Notes under the pieces: generated by a model
The model's database searches: none
What the model saw: the letters and a program-made list of their open reading frames with translations, nothing else
Told to the model about the DNA's origin: nothing
In this document: positions 8,835 to 24,807 of the stretch, piece by piece
How positions within the stretch are numbered: the stretch's first letter is position 1
How the letters are laid out: each line of letters starts with the position of its first letter
Source of the DNA: Streptomyces chattanoogensis
GTDB lineage: Bacteria; Actinomycetota; Actinomycetes; Streptomycetales; Streptomycetaceae
Length of the DNA stretch: 64,000 nucleotides
Assembly (NCBI RefSeq): GCF_001294335.1
Contig: NZ_LGKG01000145.1
Coordinates: 1-64,000, forward strand
Direction: 5' to 3'
Position numbers and translations under genes: made by a program

Positions 8835-11800
8835 TCAGGCCTCCCGCACCTCGAAGGCGTCCAGGACGAACTCCGCCTTGCCGTCGTCGCCGGTCTTGTG
8901 CAGGCCCACCCAGGCCTCACCGCCGTCGGGGGCGGTGAACTCGTAGGTGTGGGCGGCGGGCCGGGTGGCGGCGGGGAGGGGGGTGCGGCTCAGCTCGCGG
9001 GGTCCGGGCTCGTCGACGGCGGTGACCCAGGCGTACTGGCCGGCCTTCTCGTTCGCGTAGCGGAAGGTGACCCGGTAGCGGCGGCCGGGGGTGAAGCGGA
9101 CGGTGTGCGGGACGGTGCGGTAGACCAGGCCGCGGTTCTCGCCGCGGGACTTGAGGGACTGGCTGCCGTCGATGACGTCGTCGACGGCCTTGCCGTTCCA
9201 GCCTCGCTGGGTGAACGGGGCGTGCCGCTGGGCGATATGGGTGCGCGGGTCGGTGATGCCGCCCGCGTCGCCCTTGACGAAGACGCCCCAGCCCTGGGGG
9301 ACGTGCGCGAAGTCCTCGCGGACCAGGGCGCCCTTCGTGGCGGTGGCCTCGGCGGGGACGACGCGTACGTTGTCGAAGCGGACGCGCGCCCGGCCCGCGG
9401 CGGCGGTCAGGGCGAGGGTGACCGGGCCGCCGCCTTCGGGGACGGTGAAGCGGGTGAACAGGCGCTGGAAGCGGGTGCCGGATTTGCGGTCGGCGGCGAC
9501 GTGGTTGACGGCGGTGGAGGTGTCGGTCCAGTTGGCGGCGGTGACGCCGTCGGCGGTGCGGACCTCCAGGGCGGCCCGGCGCCGCTCCCCCGGCCGGTCG
9601 CCGACCTCGAGCTGTACGGAGGCGGCGTATCCGCCGGGGGCGAGCCGGGTGAGTTTCTGGGCGACGGTGGCGGCGGCGCCGGCGCCGATGACCAGCTCGT
9701 AGTCGCCGTTCTTGCTGAGTTCGACGGTGGCGGGGCCGGTGACCTGCCAGCCGTCCAGGGTTCCGGAGTGGAATCCGGGGTCGGTCAGCGGGGTGCCCTC
9801 GCCCCAGTCGGGGTCGGGCTGTGCGGGGGCCTTGGTCCGGTGGACGACGTACGCCACGCCGGGCTCGGCGGTGAGGGTGATCCGGCCTCCGCCGGCCGGG
9901 ATGCGCCTCTCCTGGGTGCGGCCCTGGTCGGTGAGCCGGTACGCGTAGACCTCGGCGGCGTCCGACCAGCCGCGGGGCAGCGTCCAACTGGTCGTGCCGC
10001 CGCGGGGGTTGTAGTGGTAGAGCTTGTCGGGGTCGGTGGCGCGGCGCGGCTCCCAGGGCAGGAGGTAGGTGCCGTCGTCGTAGACCGGCCGGCCGTCCGT
10101 GGTGATCCTGCGGGTGCCTCCGGCGTCGCTCACGGACGTCCTGGTGGGGCCCTCGAAGGTGATCTCGTGCGCGTCCCAGGTGCTGATCGGGTAGGCCTGG
10201 AGGTATTTGGCGGGCAGGGCGTCGGCCCAGATGATCCTGTGGAAGGCGTGCCAGTCGGTCTTGCCGGTCCAGCCCTCGAAGTTGCCCATCCGGGCGGCGC
10301 CGAGCAGCGTCGGCCACTTGTCGGCGAAGACGTCCTTGTGGTGGTTGCGGAGGAAGCGGATCAGCTGCGAGTTGATGCCGCGGGAGGTGTCGGGGCCGTA
10401 GTCGGTTTCGTTCGCCCAGTGCGACCACAGTGAGGAGCGTTCCAGGCCGTGGCCCCATTCGGTCGCGACCATCCAGCCCTGGTCGCGCAGATGGCGCTGC
10501 AGCCGGTCGGAGTTCCAGCCCGATGCGCGGAAGACGTCGAGGTAGACGGTGTTCAGGGCCGGGTCGGTCTCCCTGCGCAGCTGTGCGAAGCGCTCGGCGA
10601 TGCCGCCGGAGACCAGGTCGCGGCGGGCGTCGATGCGGTAGGACTGGTCCAGCCAGTCCCACTGCTCGTCGTCCTTGTCGACGAGGGTCTCGGAGAAGGC
10701 GTGCGCGACCGGGTAGGACTCGGTGGCGTTGACGTGCACCGCGAAGTCGCTGTGCCATGTCCGGCCGGCGCGCAGGAGGGTGTTGAGGTCGGCGAGGCCG
10801 CCGGCGCGGGTGTTGTAGTTGCCGCCGTAGTCGGGGTGGGCGGAGTCGTGGCCCTCGGACTGGTAGCCCTTGAGGAGGGTGAACTGCCACAGTCCGTCGG
10901 TGGCCAGGGAGATCCGTTTGATGTGGTCGAGGGTGGCGAGAAACGGGTTGGTGGCCTGGCTGGCGAAGTTGAACGGGATGTGCGGGACGACCCGCAGATG
11001 CTGTTCTGCGGCGCCCAGCGGCATGACCATGATGTCGCGCAGCGCGATGGCGGCGTCCTGCCAGTCGGCGGTGCCGTCGCCGTTGCGGTCGCGGGTGACG
11101 ATGACGGTGGCGTACGGGAGCGGCTCGGTGGCGCTGGCCGGCTGCCCGGCCGCCCGGTGGGTCCACTGGCCGGGCGCCAGCTGGGCCTTGACGAAGCCGT
11201 CGCCGCGGACGGTCCCCCGCCACAGCCGGCCGTTCTCCCAGCTGGTGGCGGAGCTCGGGGTGTCGTAGACGGTGTTGGTCTCGATGCCGGCGGCCAGCCG
11301 TCCGGTGGCGACGACGCCGTATGCGCATCCGGTGGGCGCGGCCTCGACGGGCGTACTAGCGGTGACCTCCACCAGGGTGTCGCCGCTGCGGTTCTTGTCC
11401 AGCTCGATCCGGGCGGCCAGCAGGGCGGCGCCGGGCTGGTCGCTGCGGACGCTCAGCAGCGCGAGGCCGGGGATCTGCAGGGTGCCGATGCGCAGGGCGG
11501 GGGTGTCGGTGATGCGGGTGACACGCCAGGTGGTCCGCCATCCGTCGACGGCTATCTCGACGTCCACGGCCGTGCCGCCGTCGAAGGCGAGAGTGTACGC
11601 GGCCCGGTCGGCACCGGCCCGGTGGGTGACCCGGGGGGTGCGGGCGGTGCCGTCGACGAGGACCTGGGTGACGGGGGTTTCCTGGCCGTACAGGACCTGG
11701 CCGGTGCCGCGGTCGGTGTAGGAGACGATGCGGGGGAAGGCGGTGTCGACACGGACCTCCAGCGCGTCGGAGCGCAGCACGGTCCCGGCGCTGCGGGGCG

Positions 11801-11900
11801 TCGCGGCGGCGGGGGCGACGGGCGGGAGGGCGGCCGCGGCCCCGGCGAGCGCGGTCGCGGCGACGACCTTTCTGCGGCTGGGCCCTGACTGGTGGTTCAC
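8835..11900 (-). CDS. Secreted endo-alpha-N-acetylgalactosaminidase (GH101)
   Basis: Retaining glycoside hydrolase that releases core-1 O-glycan (Gal-GalNAc) from serine or threonine of mucin-type glycoproteins. The protein is 1021 aa from GTG 11900, chosen because AGGAGGA lies 8 nt upstream; a GTG at 11927 overlaps that ribosome site and is unlikely. The N-terminus has RRKVV followed by a hydrophobic Ala-rich segment, a Tat-type signal. The GH101 catalytic core shows VYLDVF (Asp455, proposed nucleophile) and VATEWGHG (Glu481, proposed acid/base), by analogy with the pneumococcal enzyme. Two carbohydrate-binding-like beta domains follow (roughly 720-870 and 880-1020). Such enzymes are better known from gut and airway bacteria, so the role in a soil actinomycete is open. 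Confidence 0.92.
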   Translation of the reverse strand: MNHQSGPSRRKVVAATALAGAAAALPPVAPAAATPRSAGTVLRSDALEVRVDTAFPRIVSYTDRGTGQVLYGQETPVTQVLVDGTARTPRVTHRAGADRAAYTLAFDGGTAVDVEIAVDGWRTTWRVTRITDTPALRIGTLQIPGLALLSVRSDQPGAALLAARIELDKNRSGDTLVEVTASTPVEAAPTGCAYGVVATGRLAAGIETNTVYDTPSSATSWENGRLWRGTVRGDGFVKAQLAPGQWTHRAAGQPASATEPLPYATVIVTRDRNGDGTADWQDAAIALRDIMVMPLGAAEQHLRVVPHIPFNFASQATNPFLATLDHIKRISLATDGLWQFTLLKGYQSEGHDSAHPDYGGNYNTRAGGLADLNTLLRAGRTWHSDFAVHVNATESYPVAHAFSETLVDKDDEQWDWLDQSYRIDARRDLVSGGIAERFAQLRRETDPALNTVYLDVFRASGWNSDRLQRHLRDQGWMVATEWGHGLERSSLWSHWANETDYGPDTSRGINSQLIRFLRNHHKDVFADKWPTLLGAARMGNFEGWTGKTDWHAFHRIIWADALPAKYLQAYPISTWDAHEITFEGPTRTSVSDAGGTRRITTDGRPVYDDGTYLLPWEPRRATDPDKLYHYNPRGGTTSWTLPRGWSDAAEVYAYRLTDQGRTQERRIPAGGGRITLTAEPGVAYVVHRTKAPAQPDPDWGEGTPLTDPGFHSGTLDGWQVTGPATVELSKNGDYELVIGAGAAATVAQKLTRLAPGGYAASVQLEVGDRPGERRRAALEVRTADGVTAANWTDTSTAVNHVAADRKSGTRFQRLFTRFTVPEGGGPVTLALTAAAGRARVRFDNVRVVPAEATATKGALVREDFAHVPQGWGVFVKGDAGGITDPRTHIAQRHAPFTQRGWNGKAVDDVIDGSQSLKSRGENRGLVYRTVPHTVRFTPGRRYRVTFRYANEKAGQYAWVTAVDEPGPRELSRTPLPAATRPAAHTYEFTAPDGGEAWVGLHKTGDDGKAEFVLDAFEVREA

Positions 11901-12050
11901 GCGCGCTGTCCTCCTCCGCACCGGCACTGCCTGTCCCTGTCGCGGGACAGCCTGCGGTGCGGGCCGGGTGGGTGCCTATGGACAAAGGGGGGACAGATGT
12001 TGGACTAACGGGCGGGGGCGGCGGGCGGTGTCCCGGCGCCCGGCACGGCA

Positions 12051-12087
12051 CAGGGCCCGGGGAACCGAACGGCTTCCCCGGGCCCTG
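12051..12087. terminator. Hairpin terminator of the trypsin gene
   Basis: A perfect 14-bp stem (12051-12064 with 12074-12087) and a 9-nt loop, 16 nt beyond the trypsin stop. Confidence 0.8.
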
Positions 12088-12102
12088 CGGCGGTGCGTGC
12101 GG

Positions 12103-14078
<1,976 letters not shown>

Positions 14079-14132
14079 GCGGAGCGGGCCGCCCGGCGGC
14101 CCGGTGACCGGCGGGCCGCTCGCCGGATCCCT

Positions 14133-14828
14133 CTAGATCCACCCCTCCAGCCCCGCCATGAACCCCTCGAAGTCGTCGCGGTGGATGGTGTGTCCCGCGC
14201 CGGGGACCGTACGGACCTCGAAGCCGCGGGTGCGCAGTTCCTTCGCGGCCTCCTCGGTGAAGAGGAAGCCCTCCCCCGCGATCTGCACGAGGGACGGGAC
14301 GACCGGGCGCTCGGGGGTGCGGTCGACCAGGTGGGCGCCGGAGAGGGCGAGGGCGGTGCCGGTGTCCCAGGCGGCGACGGTGGCGAGTTCGAGGTCGATG
14401 TCGGCGTCGTCCCAGCGCGGGTTGAAGGCGCGGACCATGTCGCGGGAGGCGTCCTTGAAGGTCAGGAAGACGGCCGGGTCGACGACCTGGCCGGTGCCGA
14501 CGGGTGACCACGCCGGATCGCTGTAGACCACGCGCCGGGGCCGTAGCCGCTCCGCCGCCAGGGACAGCGCCAGGCCGCCCAGCGAGTGCCCGAGGGCCAG
14601 GTCCGCGCCGGCCGGGAGGGTGTCCACCAGGTCGTCGGCGAACAGCTCGGCGCCGTAGTCGCCGCGCGGGCTGCGGCCGTGGCCGCGCAGATCGACGCCG
14701 ATGACGCGGTAGCCCCGGTCCGCGAGGGCCGGGGCCACCCGGTGCCAGGTGCGGTGATCCGACATCATCCCGTGGATCAGCACGGCGGTCCGGTCGCCGG
14801 TGCCCCACTCATGGGTGTGCAGCTTCAT
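14133..14828 (-). CDS. Alpha/beta hydrolase
   Basis: A 231-aa alpha/beta-hydrolase-fold enzyme. The oxyanion region is VLIHGMMSDH (17-26), the nucleophile elbow is GHSLGG with Ser82, and the histidine is in PGAGHTIHRDD near the C-terminus. The acid is likely the Asp of the VVYSDPAW strand or of a later loop. ATG 14828 was chosen because the upstream extension to 14963 is low-complexity and the fold begins at MKLHTHEWG. Substrate unknown; it could be an esterase, lactonase or C-C hydrolase. Confidence 0.85.
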   Translation of the reverse strand: MKLHTHEWGTGDRTAVLIHGMMSDHRTWHRVAPALADRGYRVIGVDLRGHGRSPRGDYGAELFADDLVDTLPAGADLALGHSLGGLALSLAAERLRPRRVVYSDPAWSPVGTGQVVDPAVFLTFKDASRDMVRAFNPRWDDADIDLELATVAAWDTGTALALSGAHLVDRTPERPVVPSLVQIAGEGFLFTEEAAKELRTRGFEVRTVPGAGHTIHRDDFEGFMAGLEGWI

Positions 14829-15021
14829 GCCGCCCGAGGTTACCGGGCGGCGGGAATTTCCCGGGCGTCCCGGGCCCGCCGCGCGGCGCGCGGGCCCGGC
14901 GCAGGACTGTCCCGCGGCCGGGCCGCCGGCGCACCCGCTTGCCCCAACCCCCTTGAGGAACATGGCCGTTGCCCGCTCCCTGCGGGCGGGACGGGGCCCG
15001 GCTGCTCGTCCGCGGCCGCCG

Positions 15022-15528
15022 TCACAGCCTCTTGCGCATCAGCGCGCACCACGTCTCATGGCGCCGCACCGCGCCGTCCGGCCCCTGCGCGTCCCAGGAC
15101 TGCCGCTCCCGGCCGTACACGGTGTAGCCGAGCCGCTCGTACAGGGCCCGTGCCCGGGGGTTGTCCTCCTCCACGGCGAGTTCGGCGCGGTCCAGGCCAC
15201 GGCCCAGGATCCGCTGTTCGGCGGCGGCGATCAGGACGCCGCCGATGCCGCAGGACCGGAGTGCGGGCAGCACCGCGAGCTGCCACAGTGTGCCCGCGCC
15301 CGCCCGTACGCCGTAGTCGATGCCGCCCTTGGCGACCGGTGTCCCGCAGGGTGTGCAGACCGCGAGATAGTCCACCTCGCCGAGCCGGGCCCGCACCAGC
15401 TGCCGGGCGACGTTCTCCAGGTGGAGCGGCGATCCGGACCAGCCGCACGACGGCAGGTCGGCGGGCGTCAGATCGCGGACGGTCAGCGGCACGGTGACCA
15501 CGGGCCCGCCCTGCCCGGTCCCCGTCAC
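15022..15528 (-). CDS. GNAT family N-acetyltransferase
   Basis: A 168-aa acetyl-CoA-dependent acetyltransferase. The acetyl-CoA-binding segment is AVLPALRSCGIGGVLI, and the terminal fold element is DNPRARALYERLGYTVYGRE. The start GTG 15528 overlaps the stop of the upstream metallo-beta-lactamase-fold gene by 4 nt (GTGA), so the two are coupled. The acceptor substrate is unknown. Confidence 0.88.
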   Translation of the reverse strand: MTGTGQGGPVVTVPLTVRDLTPADLPSCGWSGSPLHLENVARQLVRARLGEVDYLAVCTPCGTPVAKGGIDYGVRAGAGTLWQLAVLPALRSCGIGGVLIAAAEQRILGRGLDRAELAVEEDNPRARALYERLGYTVYGRERQSWDAQGPDGAVRRHETWCALMRKRL

Positions 15529-16259
15529 AGCCAGTCCTTCTCCGGTGTCGCCGCGGCCAGAACCGCCCGCGCGTCGCCGCGGATCGGCCCCCCGTGCGGT
15601 ACGCACACCGTGTCCACGTCCTCCAGGGCGGCCAGCCGGCGGAACGAGGCGATGGCGGTCTCCCGTTCGGTGTTGCCCGGACCGAGAACTGCGCGGCGGC
15701 CTTCGGGGTCGGCGCCGATGATGTCGCCGGGGAAGAGGAGGCGGCTCCCGGGGAGGTGAAGGGCGATGCTGCCGGGGGTGTGGCCGGGAACGTGCAGGAC
15801 GCGGGCCTCCCCGGGCCAGCCGGGGAGGGTGTCGCCGTCGTGGAGTTCGGTGTCCACCCGGACCGGGGCCGGGGGCGGGACCTGCTCGGCGGCGAAGCGG
15901 GCCGTGATGCCGTCGTACAGGGAGCGTTCGGCCGGGGTGAGGACGGGCGGGGGTTCGGGGACGGTGCCGCTGATGTACGGGGCGTCCAGGGCGCCGGCCA
16001 GCACGCGGGCGCCGGTGGCGGCGACGAGGTCGGCGGCCGAGCCGATGTGGTCCAAGTGGGAGTGGGTGAGCACGATCTCCCGCAGATCGTGCGGGCGGCC
16101 GCCCAGCCGGGCCAGTGCGTCGAGGACGGCCGGAGCGGACCCGGGGATTCCGGTGTCGACCAGGGCGTAGCCGCCGCCGGGCAGGGCGACGACATACACA
16201 TGCCCTACGGGGAACGGGAGTTGCCAGACGCTCGGGGTGATCTCGCGCAGTGGGTTCAT
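15525..16259 (-). CDS. Metallo-beta-lactamase fold hydrolase
   Basis: A 244-aa member of the MBL-fold superfamily (glyoxalase II/lactonase-like). The metal motif is THSHLDHIG (His66, His68, Asp70, His71), with further ligands in HVPGHTPGS, FPGDIIG and PHGG in the expected order. The ATG 16259 start gives the typical short N-terminal beta strand with no signal, so it is cytoplasmic. It is coupled to a downstream GNAT gene by a GTGA overlap, and the pair may act on one small-molecule substrate that cannot be named from sequence. Confidence 0.9.
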   Translation of the reverse strand: MNPLREITPSVWQLPFPVGHVYVVALPGGGYALVDTGIPGSAPAVLDALARLGGRPHDLREIVLTHSHLDHIGSAADLVAATGARVLAGALDAPYISGTVPEPPPVLTPAERSLYDGITARFAAEQVPPPAPVRVDTELHDGDTLPGWPGEARVLHVPGHTPGSIALHLPGSRLLFPGDIIGADPEGRRAVLGPGNTERETAIASFRRLAALEDVDTVCVPHGGPIRGDARAVLAAATPEKDWL

Positions 16260-16386
16260 GGTGGGGACGCTAGCGAGCGGGCCGCCCTCCGCCGCCCTGT
16301 TTGCGCTGCGGGCGGATTCCGCGCACGGAGAAACGGAACCCGGTCCCGGCCTGCCACGTCACATGCGTGACCTGAGGAGGCATGAC

Positions 16387-16887
16387 ATGCGGGGAACGTT
16401 CACCCCACACCGTACGCTCGCCGCCGTGCTCGCCATGGCGGCGGCCGGTACCGTCGCGCTGACGGGCTGCGGCACCACCGAGAAGCCGGTGAAACCGGCC
16501 ACGATGCCGCATATGGAGCCGCAGCAGCAGGACGTGTTCGAGCGCCGGGCGGACGACATCGTCCGGCACTGGCCGAAGCACCTTTCGCCGATGCCCGGAC
16601 GGCGTGCGGCGGTGCTGCCCCTGGTCTCCGCGGAACGGCCCAAGGACGCCGGGCAACGGGAGATCACCGTGACCGTCGGCCACAGCGCCTGCGATGTGCA
16701 CTTCGGTGCGCGGCAGTACGAGTCGGAGGACGTGGTGGTGGTTTCCGGCTGGGGCAAGAAGAAGAGCGCCAAGGGCATGTGCACCGAGATGCTGGCCACC
16801 GACAAGGTGAAGGTGAAGCTGGAGAAGCCGCTGGGCGGGCGCAAGGTGATCGATGCGGCCACCGGTAAGCAGCTGGCGGCCGGGTGA
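16387..16887 (+). CDS. Putative lipoprotein
   Basis: A 166-aa exported lipoprotein of unknown function. The signal peptide ends in lipobox LTGC (cysteine about residue 29 from ATG 16387), so Lgt, encoded later in this window, would process it. AGGAGG at 16375-16380 sits 6 nt upstream of this ATG and fixes the start. The mature part is charged, with two further cysteines (HSACDVHFG and KGMCTEML) that may form a disulfide. I recognise no enzymatic motif. Confidence 0.8.
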   Translation: MRGTFTPHRTLAAVLAMAAAGTVALTGCGTTEKPVKPATMPHMEPQQQDVFERRADDIVRHWPKHLSPMPGRRAAVLPLVSAERPKDAGQREITVTVGHSACDVHFGARQYESEDVVVVSGWGKKKSAKGMCTEMLATDKVKVKLEKPLGGRKVIDAATGKQLAAG

Positions 16888-16944
16888 GAGGGGGCCCGCC
16901 GCCGAGGACGGCTGCCCGGCCCGGCCGGCGGCAGGACGCGTAGC

Positions 16945-17075
16945 CGGGCCAGGGGTTGGACGTTGGGCCCTGGGCGGCGGACGTCGGACGTTGGGCGTTG
17001 GGCGTCGTGCAACGGGCGTTGGGCGGCGGACGGCACACGTCGCACCTCGCACCTCGCACCTCGCGTACGGTCCTG
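16945..17075. repeat. Intergenic short tandem microrepeats
   Basis: The gap between the lipoprotein gene and the ArsR-type gene is built from short iterations: several GTTGGGCG/GGACGTTGGG units, then three consecutive copies of CGCACCT. There is no gene. Probably a slippage-prone spacer. Confidence 0.6.
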
Positions 17076-17101
17076 GTGGCGCCGCCCCGGGCAGCGGCAC
17101 C

Positions 17102-17908
17102 TCACGGCCGCGGTGCGGCCGGTGTCAGGGAAGGGAAGAGCGCCTCGTCGGGCAGGGCGAGGTGGTCGCGGAAGGCGGCACGCCCGGCGTCGGTGACGGT
17201 GAGGATGCGGGTGGCGGGGGCCTTGACGAGCCACTCCCGGTCCACGGCGTGCCGGTAGAGGGCGGCGCCGACCGCGCCCGACAGGTGCCGGCGCCGTACC
17301 GTCCAGTCGAGGCAGGTGCGCACATGGGCCCGGTGGGCGGCCGAGGGGACGGTGTCGGGGATGCCCAGGGCGGTCAGCCAGCGGGCGCCGGCGCAGGTCA
17401 GGACCAGGCCGTAGTCCCGTGCCAGCAGGCCGCGTTCGGTCATGGCGTCGGTGATCGCCACGCCCAGCGCACCCGCGATGTGGTCGTAGCAGGTCCGGGC
17501 GTGGTGCAGGGCCCTGCGGTGGTTGGCCTCGGCGAGCGAGCGGACCGGGACCTGGCGGTAGGGGGCGAGGCCGGCGAGGATCTCCAGGGTTTCGGCGGTG
17601 TCCGGTCCGGCCAGGCGTACGTAGCGCCGCCGGCCCCGCCGCTGTTCGGCCAGCAGGCCGCCGGAGACCAGGAGGTTGAGGTGTTCGGTGGCGGTGGAGG
17701 GGGCCACCGCCGCGAATTCGGCCAGCTCGCTGGCCGTCCAGGTGCCGCCGTCCAGGAGGGCCATGCAGATGGCGACGCGGGTGCGGTCGGCGAGGAGCTG
17801 CGCGAGGGCGGCGACATCGGGGGTTTCCACGACGCTTTCCTGGTCGGCGCCCCCTCGGCTCATGGCCGGTTGGCTGATGTTCTGATGATGCGTACGCAGC
17901 GGATCCAT
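17102..17908 (-). CDS. ArsR/winged-helix transcriptional regulator
   Basis: A 268-aa regulator with an N-terminal winged helix: LAQLLADRTRVAICMALLDG, then TASELAEFAAVAPSTATEHLNLLVSGGLL and the wing RRGRRRYVRLA, typical of ArsR. The C-terminal 150 residues hold HHARTCYDHIAGALGVAI, as in long ArsR-type regulators of actinomycetes. I chose ATG 17908; ATG 17863 is an alternative, and neither has a good ribosome site. It is divergent from the flavin-reductase-like gene with a perfect palindrome between them, so it probably autoregulates and controls that gene. The metal ligands of classical ArsR are not evident. Confidence 0.87.
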   Translation of the reverse strand: MDPLRTHHQNISQPAMSRGGADQESVVETPDVAALAQLLADRTRVAICMALLDGGTWTASELAEFAAVAPSTATEHLNLLVSGGLLAEQRRGRRRYVRLAGPDTAETLEILAGLAPYRQVPVRSLAEANHRRALHHARTCYDHIAGALGVAITDAMTERGLLARDYGLVLTCAGARWLTALGIPDTVPSAAHRAHVRTCLDWTVRRRHLSGAVGAALYRHAVDREWLVKAPATRILTVTDAGRAAFRDHLALPDEALFPSLTPAAPRP

Positions 17909-17934
17909 GCGCAGAGAGTAAGCTCTGATCACAC

Positions 17935-17950
17935 TTCGGTGAGCACCGAA
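17935..17950. promoter_or_regulatory. Palindromic operator candidate in a divergent promoter
   Basis: TTCGGTGAGCACCGAA: 7-bp perfect arms around AG, 27 nt from the regulator start and 26 nt from the divergent gene start. Its size and central position suit a winged-helix dimer site. Confidence 0.6.
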
Positions 17951-17975
17951 TCGTCCGGCTTCTATCCTCGGGGGC

Positions 17976-18536
17976 ATGAACGGGGTGTGGGAGATGAGCG
18001 CTGCCGGTGCGCCGGCGCTGCTGTCCACGGAGAACGACGACGGGACGTTTGCGCTGGCCGAGCTGCGGATCCGGTGGGAACTCGGGCCGGTGGTGTGCGT
18101 ATCGCTGCCGGCCCGCGGCCGTACCGCGCGCAACCTCGCGGTACGGCCGGATGTGGTCGTCAACCTGCCGCAGGCCGGAAGCGGACCCGGGGAGCGGGCG
18201 TGCGCGGGGCCCGGTGCGCCGGACGCTCCCTGGACCGAGCCGTCGGAGCTGGTGCGGCCGCCCCGGCTGCTGAACTGCCCGGTGCAGCTGGAGGCGCGCC
18301 GGGTCGGTGAGCTGACGGTGTACGAGGGGGCCTGGACGCAGATGGAGGCCCAGGTGCTGCGGGTGCATGCCGATCCCCGGTGGGTGCTGCCGCTGGGCGA
18401 CCACCGTATCGACCTGTCGGCCTGGTGCCCGCCGGTGCACGACTTCCGCCCGTCGGGCGGCGCGCCGCCGCGTGCCGTGCCGGCGCCCGCGCGGGAGATG
18501 GCGCAGGAGCTGTTGCGGCGTTTCCCCGGGGCGTAG
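17976..18536 (+). CDS. Flavin reductase-like (FMN-binding split barrel) domain protein
   Basis: A 186-aa protein with the split-barrel segment LSTENDDGTFALAEL followed by GPVVCVSLPARGRTARNL and RPDVVVNLP, characteristic of flavin-reductase-like FMN-binding proteins. It could reduce or bind flavin; no partner monooxygenase is adjacent. The start is ATG 17976; an in-frame ATG at 17994 has an overlapping GGGAG. It is divergently transcribed from the ArsR-type gene, which probably regulates it. A bidirectional hairpin at 18596-18637 ends the transcript. Confidence 0.8.
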   Translation: MNGVWEMSAAGAPALLSTENDDGTFALAELRIRWELGPVVCVSLPARGRTARNLAVRPDVVVNLPQAGSGPGERACAGPGAPDAPWTEPSELVRPPRLLNCPVQLEARRVGELTVYEGAWTQMEAQVLRVHADPRWVLPLGDHRIDLSAWCPPVHDFRPSGGAPPRAVPAPAREMAQELLRRFPGA

Positions 18537-18595
18537 ACACCGCAACAGGTGCGGGAAGGCAGCGGGTACGGGAAAGCAGCAGGTACGCAAAAGAA

Positions 18596-18637
18596 GGCGG
18601 CGCCTGCCCTCCGGTCGGGGAGGGGGCAGGCGCCGCC
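18596..18637. terminator. Bidirectional hairpin terminator between the flavin-reductase-like gene and gltD
   Basis: A perfect 14-bp stem (18596-18609 with 18624-18637), with further pairing inside the loop, between convergent genes. Confidence 0.8.
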
Positions 18638-18680
18638 GTTGTTCCGTACGACGTTGTACGGGACAACCGGGGACGGGTCG

Positions 18681-20133
18681 TCACACGGTCAGTGCGCGAT
18701 CCGTCGGCTTGATGGGAGCCGGCAGGGCGCTGGCTCCGGTCAGGAAGCGGTCCACACCGCGGGCTGCGGAGCGGCCCTCGGCGATGGCCCACACGATCAG
18801 CGACTGGCCGCGGCCCGCGTCACCGGCAACGTACACGCCGGGGACGTTGGTGGCGAAGTCCGCGTCGCGGGCGACATTGCCGCGGGCGTCCAGCTCCAGG
18901 CCGAACTGCTCGACCAGGCCGTTCTCCTGGTCGGTGCCGGTGAAGCCCATCGCGAGGGTGACCAGCTGGGCGGGGATGACCCGCTCCGTGCCCGCCTTCT
19001 GCTCGAGCTTGCCGTCCTTGAACTCGACCTCGATCAGGTGCAGCGCCTGGACGTTGCCGTCCTCGTCGCCCTCGAAGTGGGTGGTGGAGACGGAGTAGAC
19101 CCGCTCGCCGCCCTCCTCGTGTGCGGAGGTGACCTTGTAGAGCATCGGGAACGTCGGCCAGGGCTGGTTGGCGCTGCGCTCCTCGCCCGGCCTGGGCATG
19201 ATCTCCAGCTGGGTGACGGAGGCCGCGCCCTGGCGGTGGGCGGTGCCCACGCAGTCCGCGCCGGTGTCGCCGCCGCCGATGACGACGACGTGCTTGCCCT
19301 CGGCGGTGATCGGGGCGACGGTCAGGTCGCCCTCCTGCACCTTGTTGGCCAGCGGCAGGTACTCCATCGCGAAGTGGATGCCCTTGAGGTCCCGGCCGGG
19401 CACCGGCAGGTCGCGGGAGGTGGTGGCGCCGGCGGCGATGACGACGGCGTCGTAGCGCTTGCGCAGCTTCTTCGCGTCGATGTCGCGGCCGATCTCCACC
19501 TCCGTACGGAACTTGGTGCCCTCCGCGCGCATCTGCTCGATACGGCGGTTGATGTGGCGCTTCTCCATCTTGAACTCAGGGATGCCGTAGCGGAGCAGGC
19601 CGCCGATGCGGTCCGCGCGCTCGTAGACGGCGACGGTGTGGCCGGCCCGGGTCAGCTGCTGGGCGGCGGCCAGTCCGGCCGGGCCGGAGCCGATGACGGC
19701 GACGGTCTTGCCGGAGAGGCGCTCGGGCGGCTGCGGGGTGACGTCACCCTTGTCCCACGCCTTGTCGATGATGCTGACTTCGACGTTCTTGATGGTGACG
19801 GCCGGCTGGTTGATGCCGAGGACACACGCCGACTCGCAGGGAGCGGGGCACAGGCGGCCCGTGAACTCCGGGAAGTTGTTGGTGGCGTGCAGCCGCTCCG
19901 ACGCCGCCGACCAGTCCTCGCGGTAGGCATAGTCGTTCCACTCGGGGATGAGGTTCCCCAGCGGACAGCCGTTGTGGCAGAACGGGATGCCGCAGTCCAT
20001 GCAGCGCGACGCCTGCTTGCTGATGATCGGCAGCAGGGAGCCGGGCTGGTAGACCTCGTTCCAGTCCTTGACGCGCTCCTCGACGGGGCGGGTCTTGGCG
20101 ACCTCGCGCTCGTGGGTCAGGAAGCCCTTGGGG

Positions 20134-20141
<8 letters not shown>
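18681..20141 (-). CDS. gltD: Glutamate synthase [NADPH] small subunit
   Basis: Small subunit of glutamate synthase. It takes electrons from NADPH through FAD and passes them via Fe-S clusters to GltB for reductive transfer of the glutamine amide to 2-oxoglutarate. The protein is 486 aa. The N-terminal Fe-S cysteines are in [17 protein letters not shown], and further Cys lie in [16 protein letters not shown] and NADPH Rossmann motifs are [14 protein letters not shown] and [12 protein letters not shown]. The ATG 20141 overlaps the 3' end of gltB by 8 nt, so synthesis is coupled. Confidence 0.97.
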
Positions 20142-24744
<4,603 letters not shown>

Positions 24745-24807
24745 CGGCTCTCCCAACGTCGTCGTGGCATAGGCATTGCCGAGGGACGACGTTGGCCCTC
24801 CGCGAAA

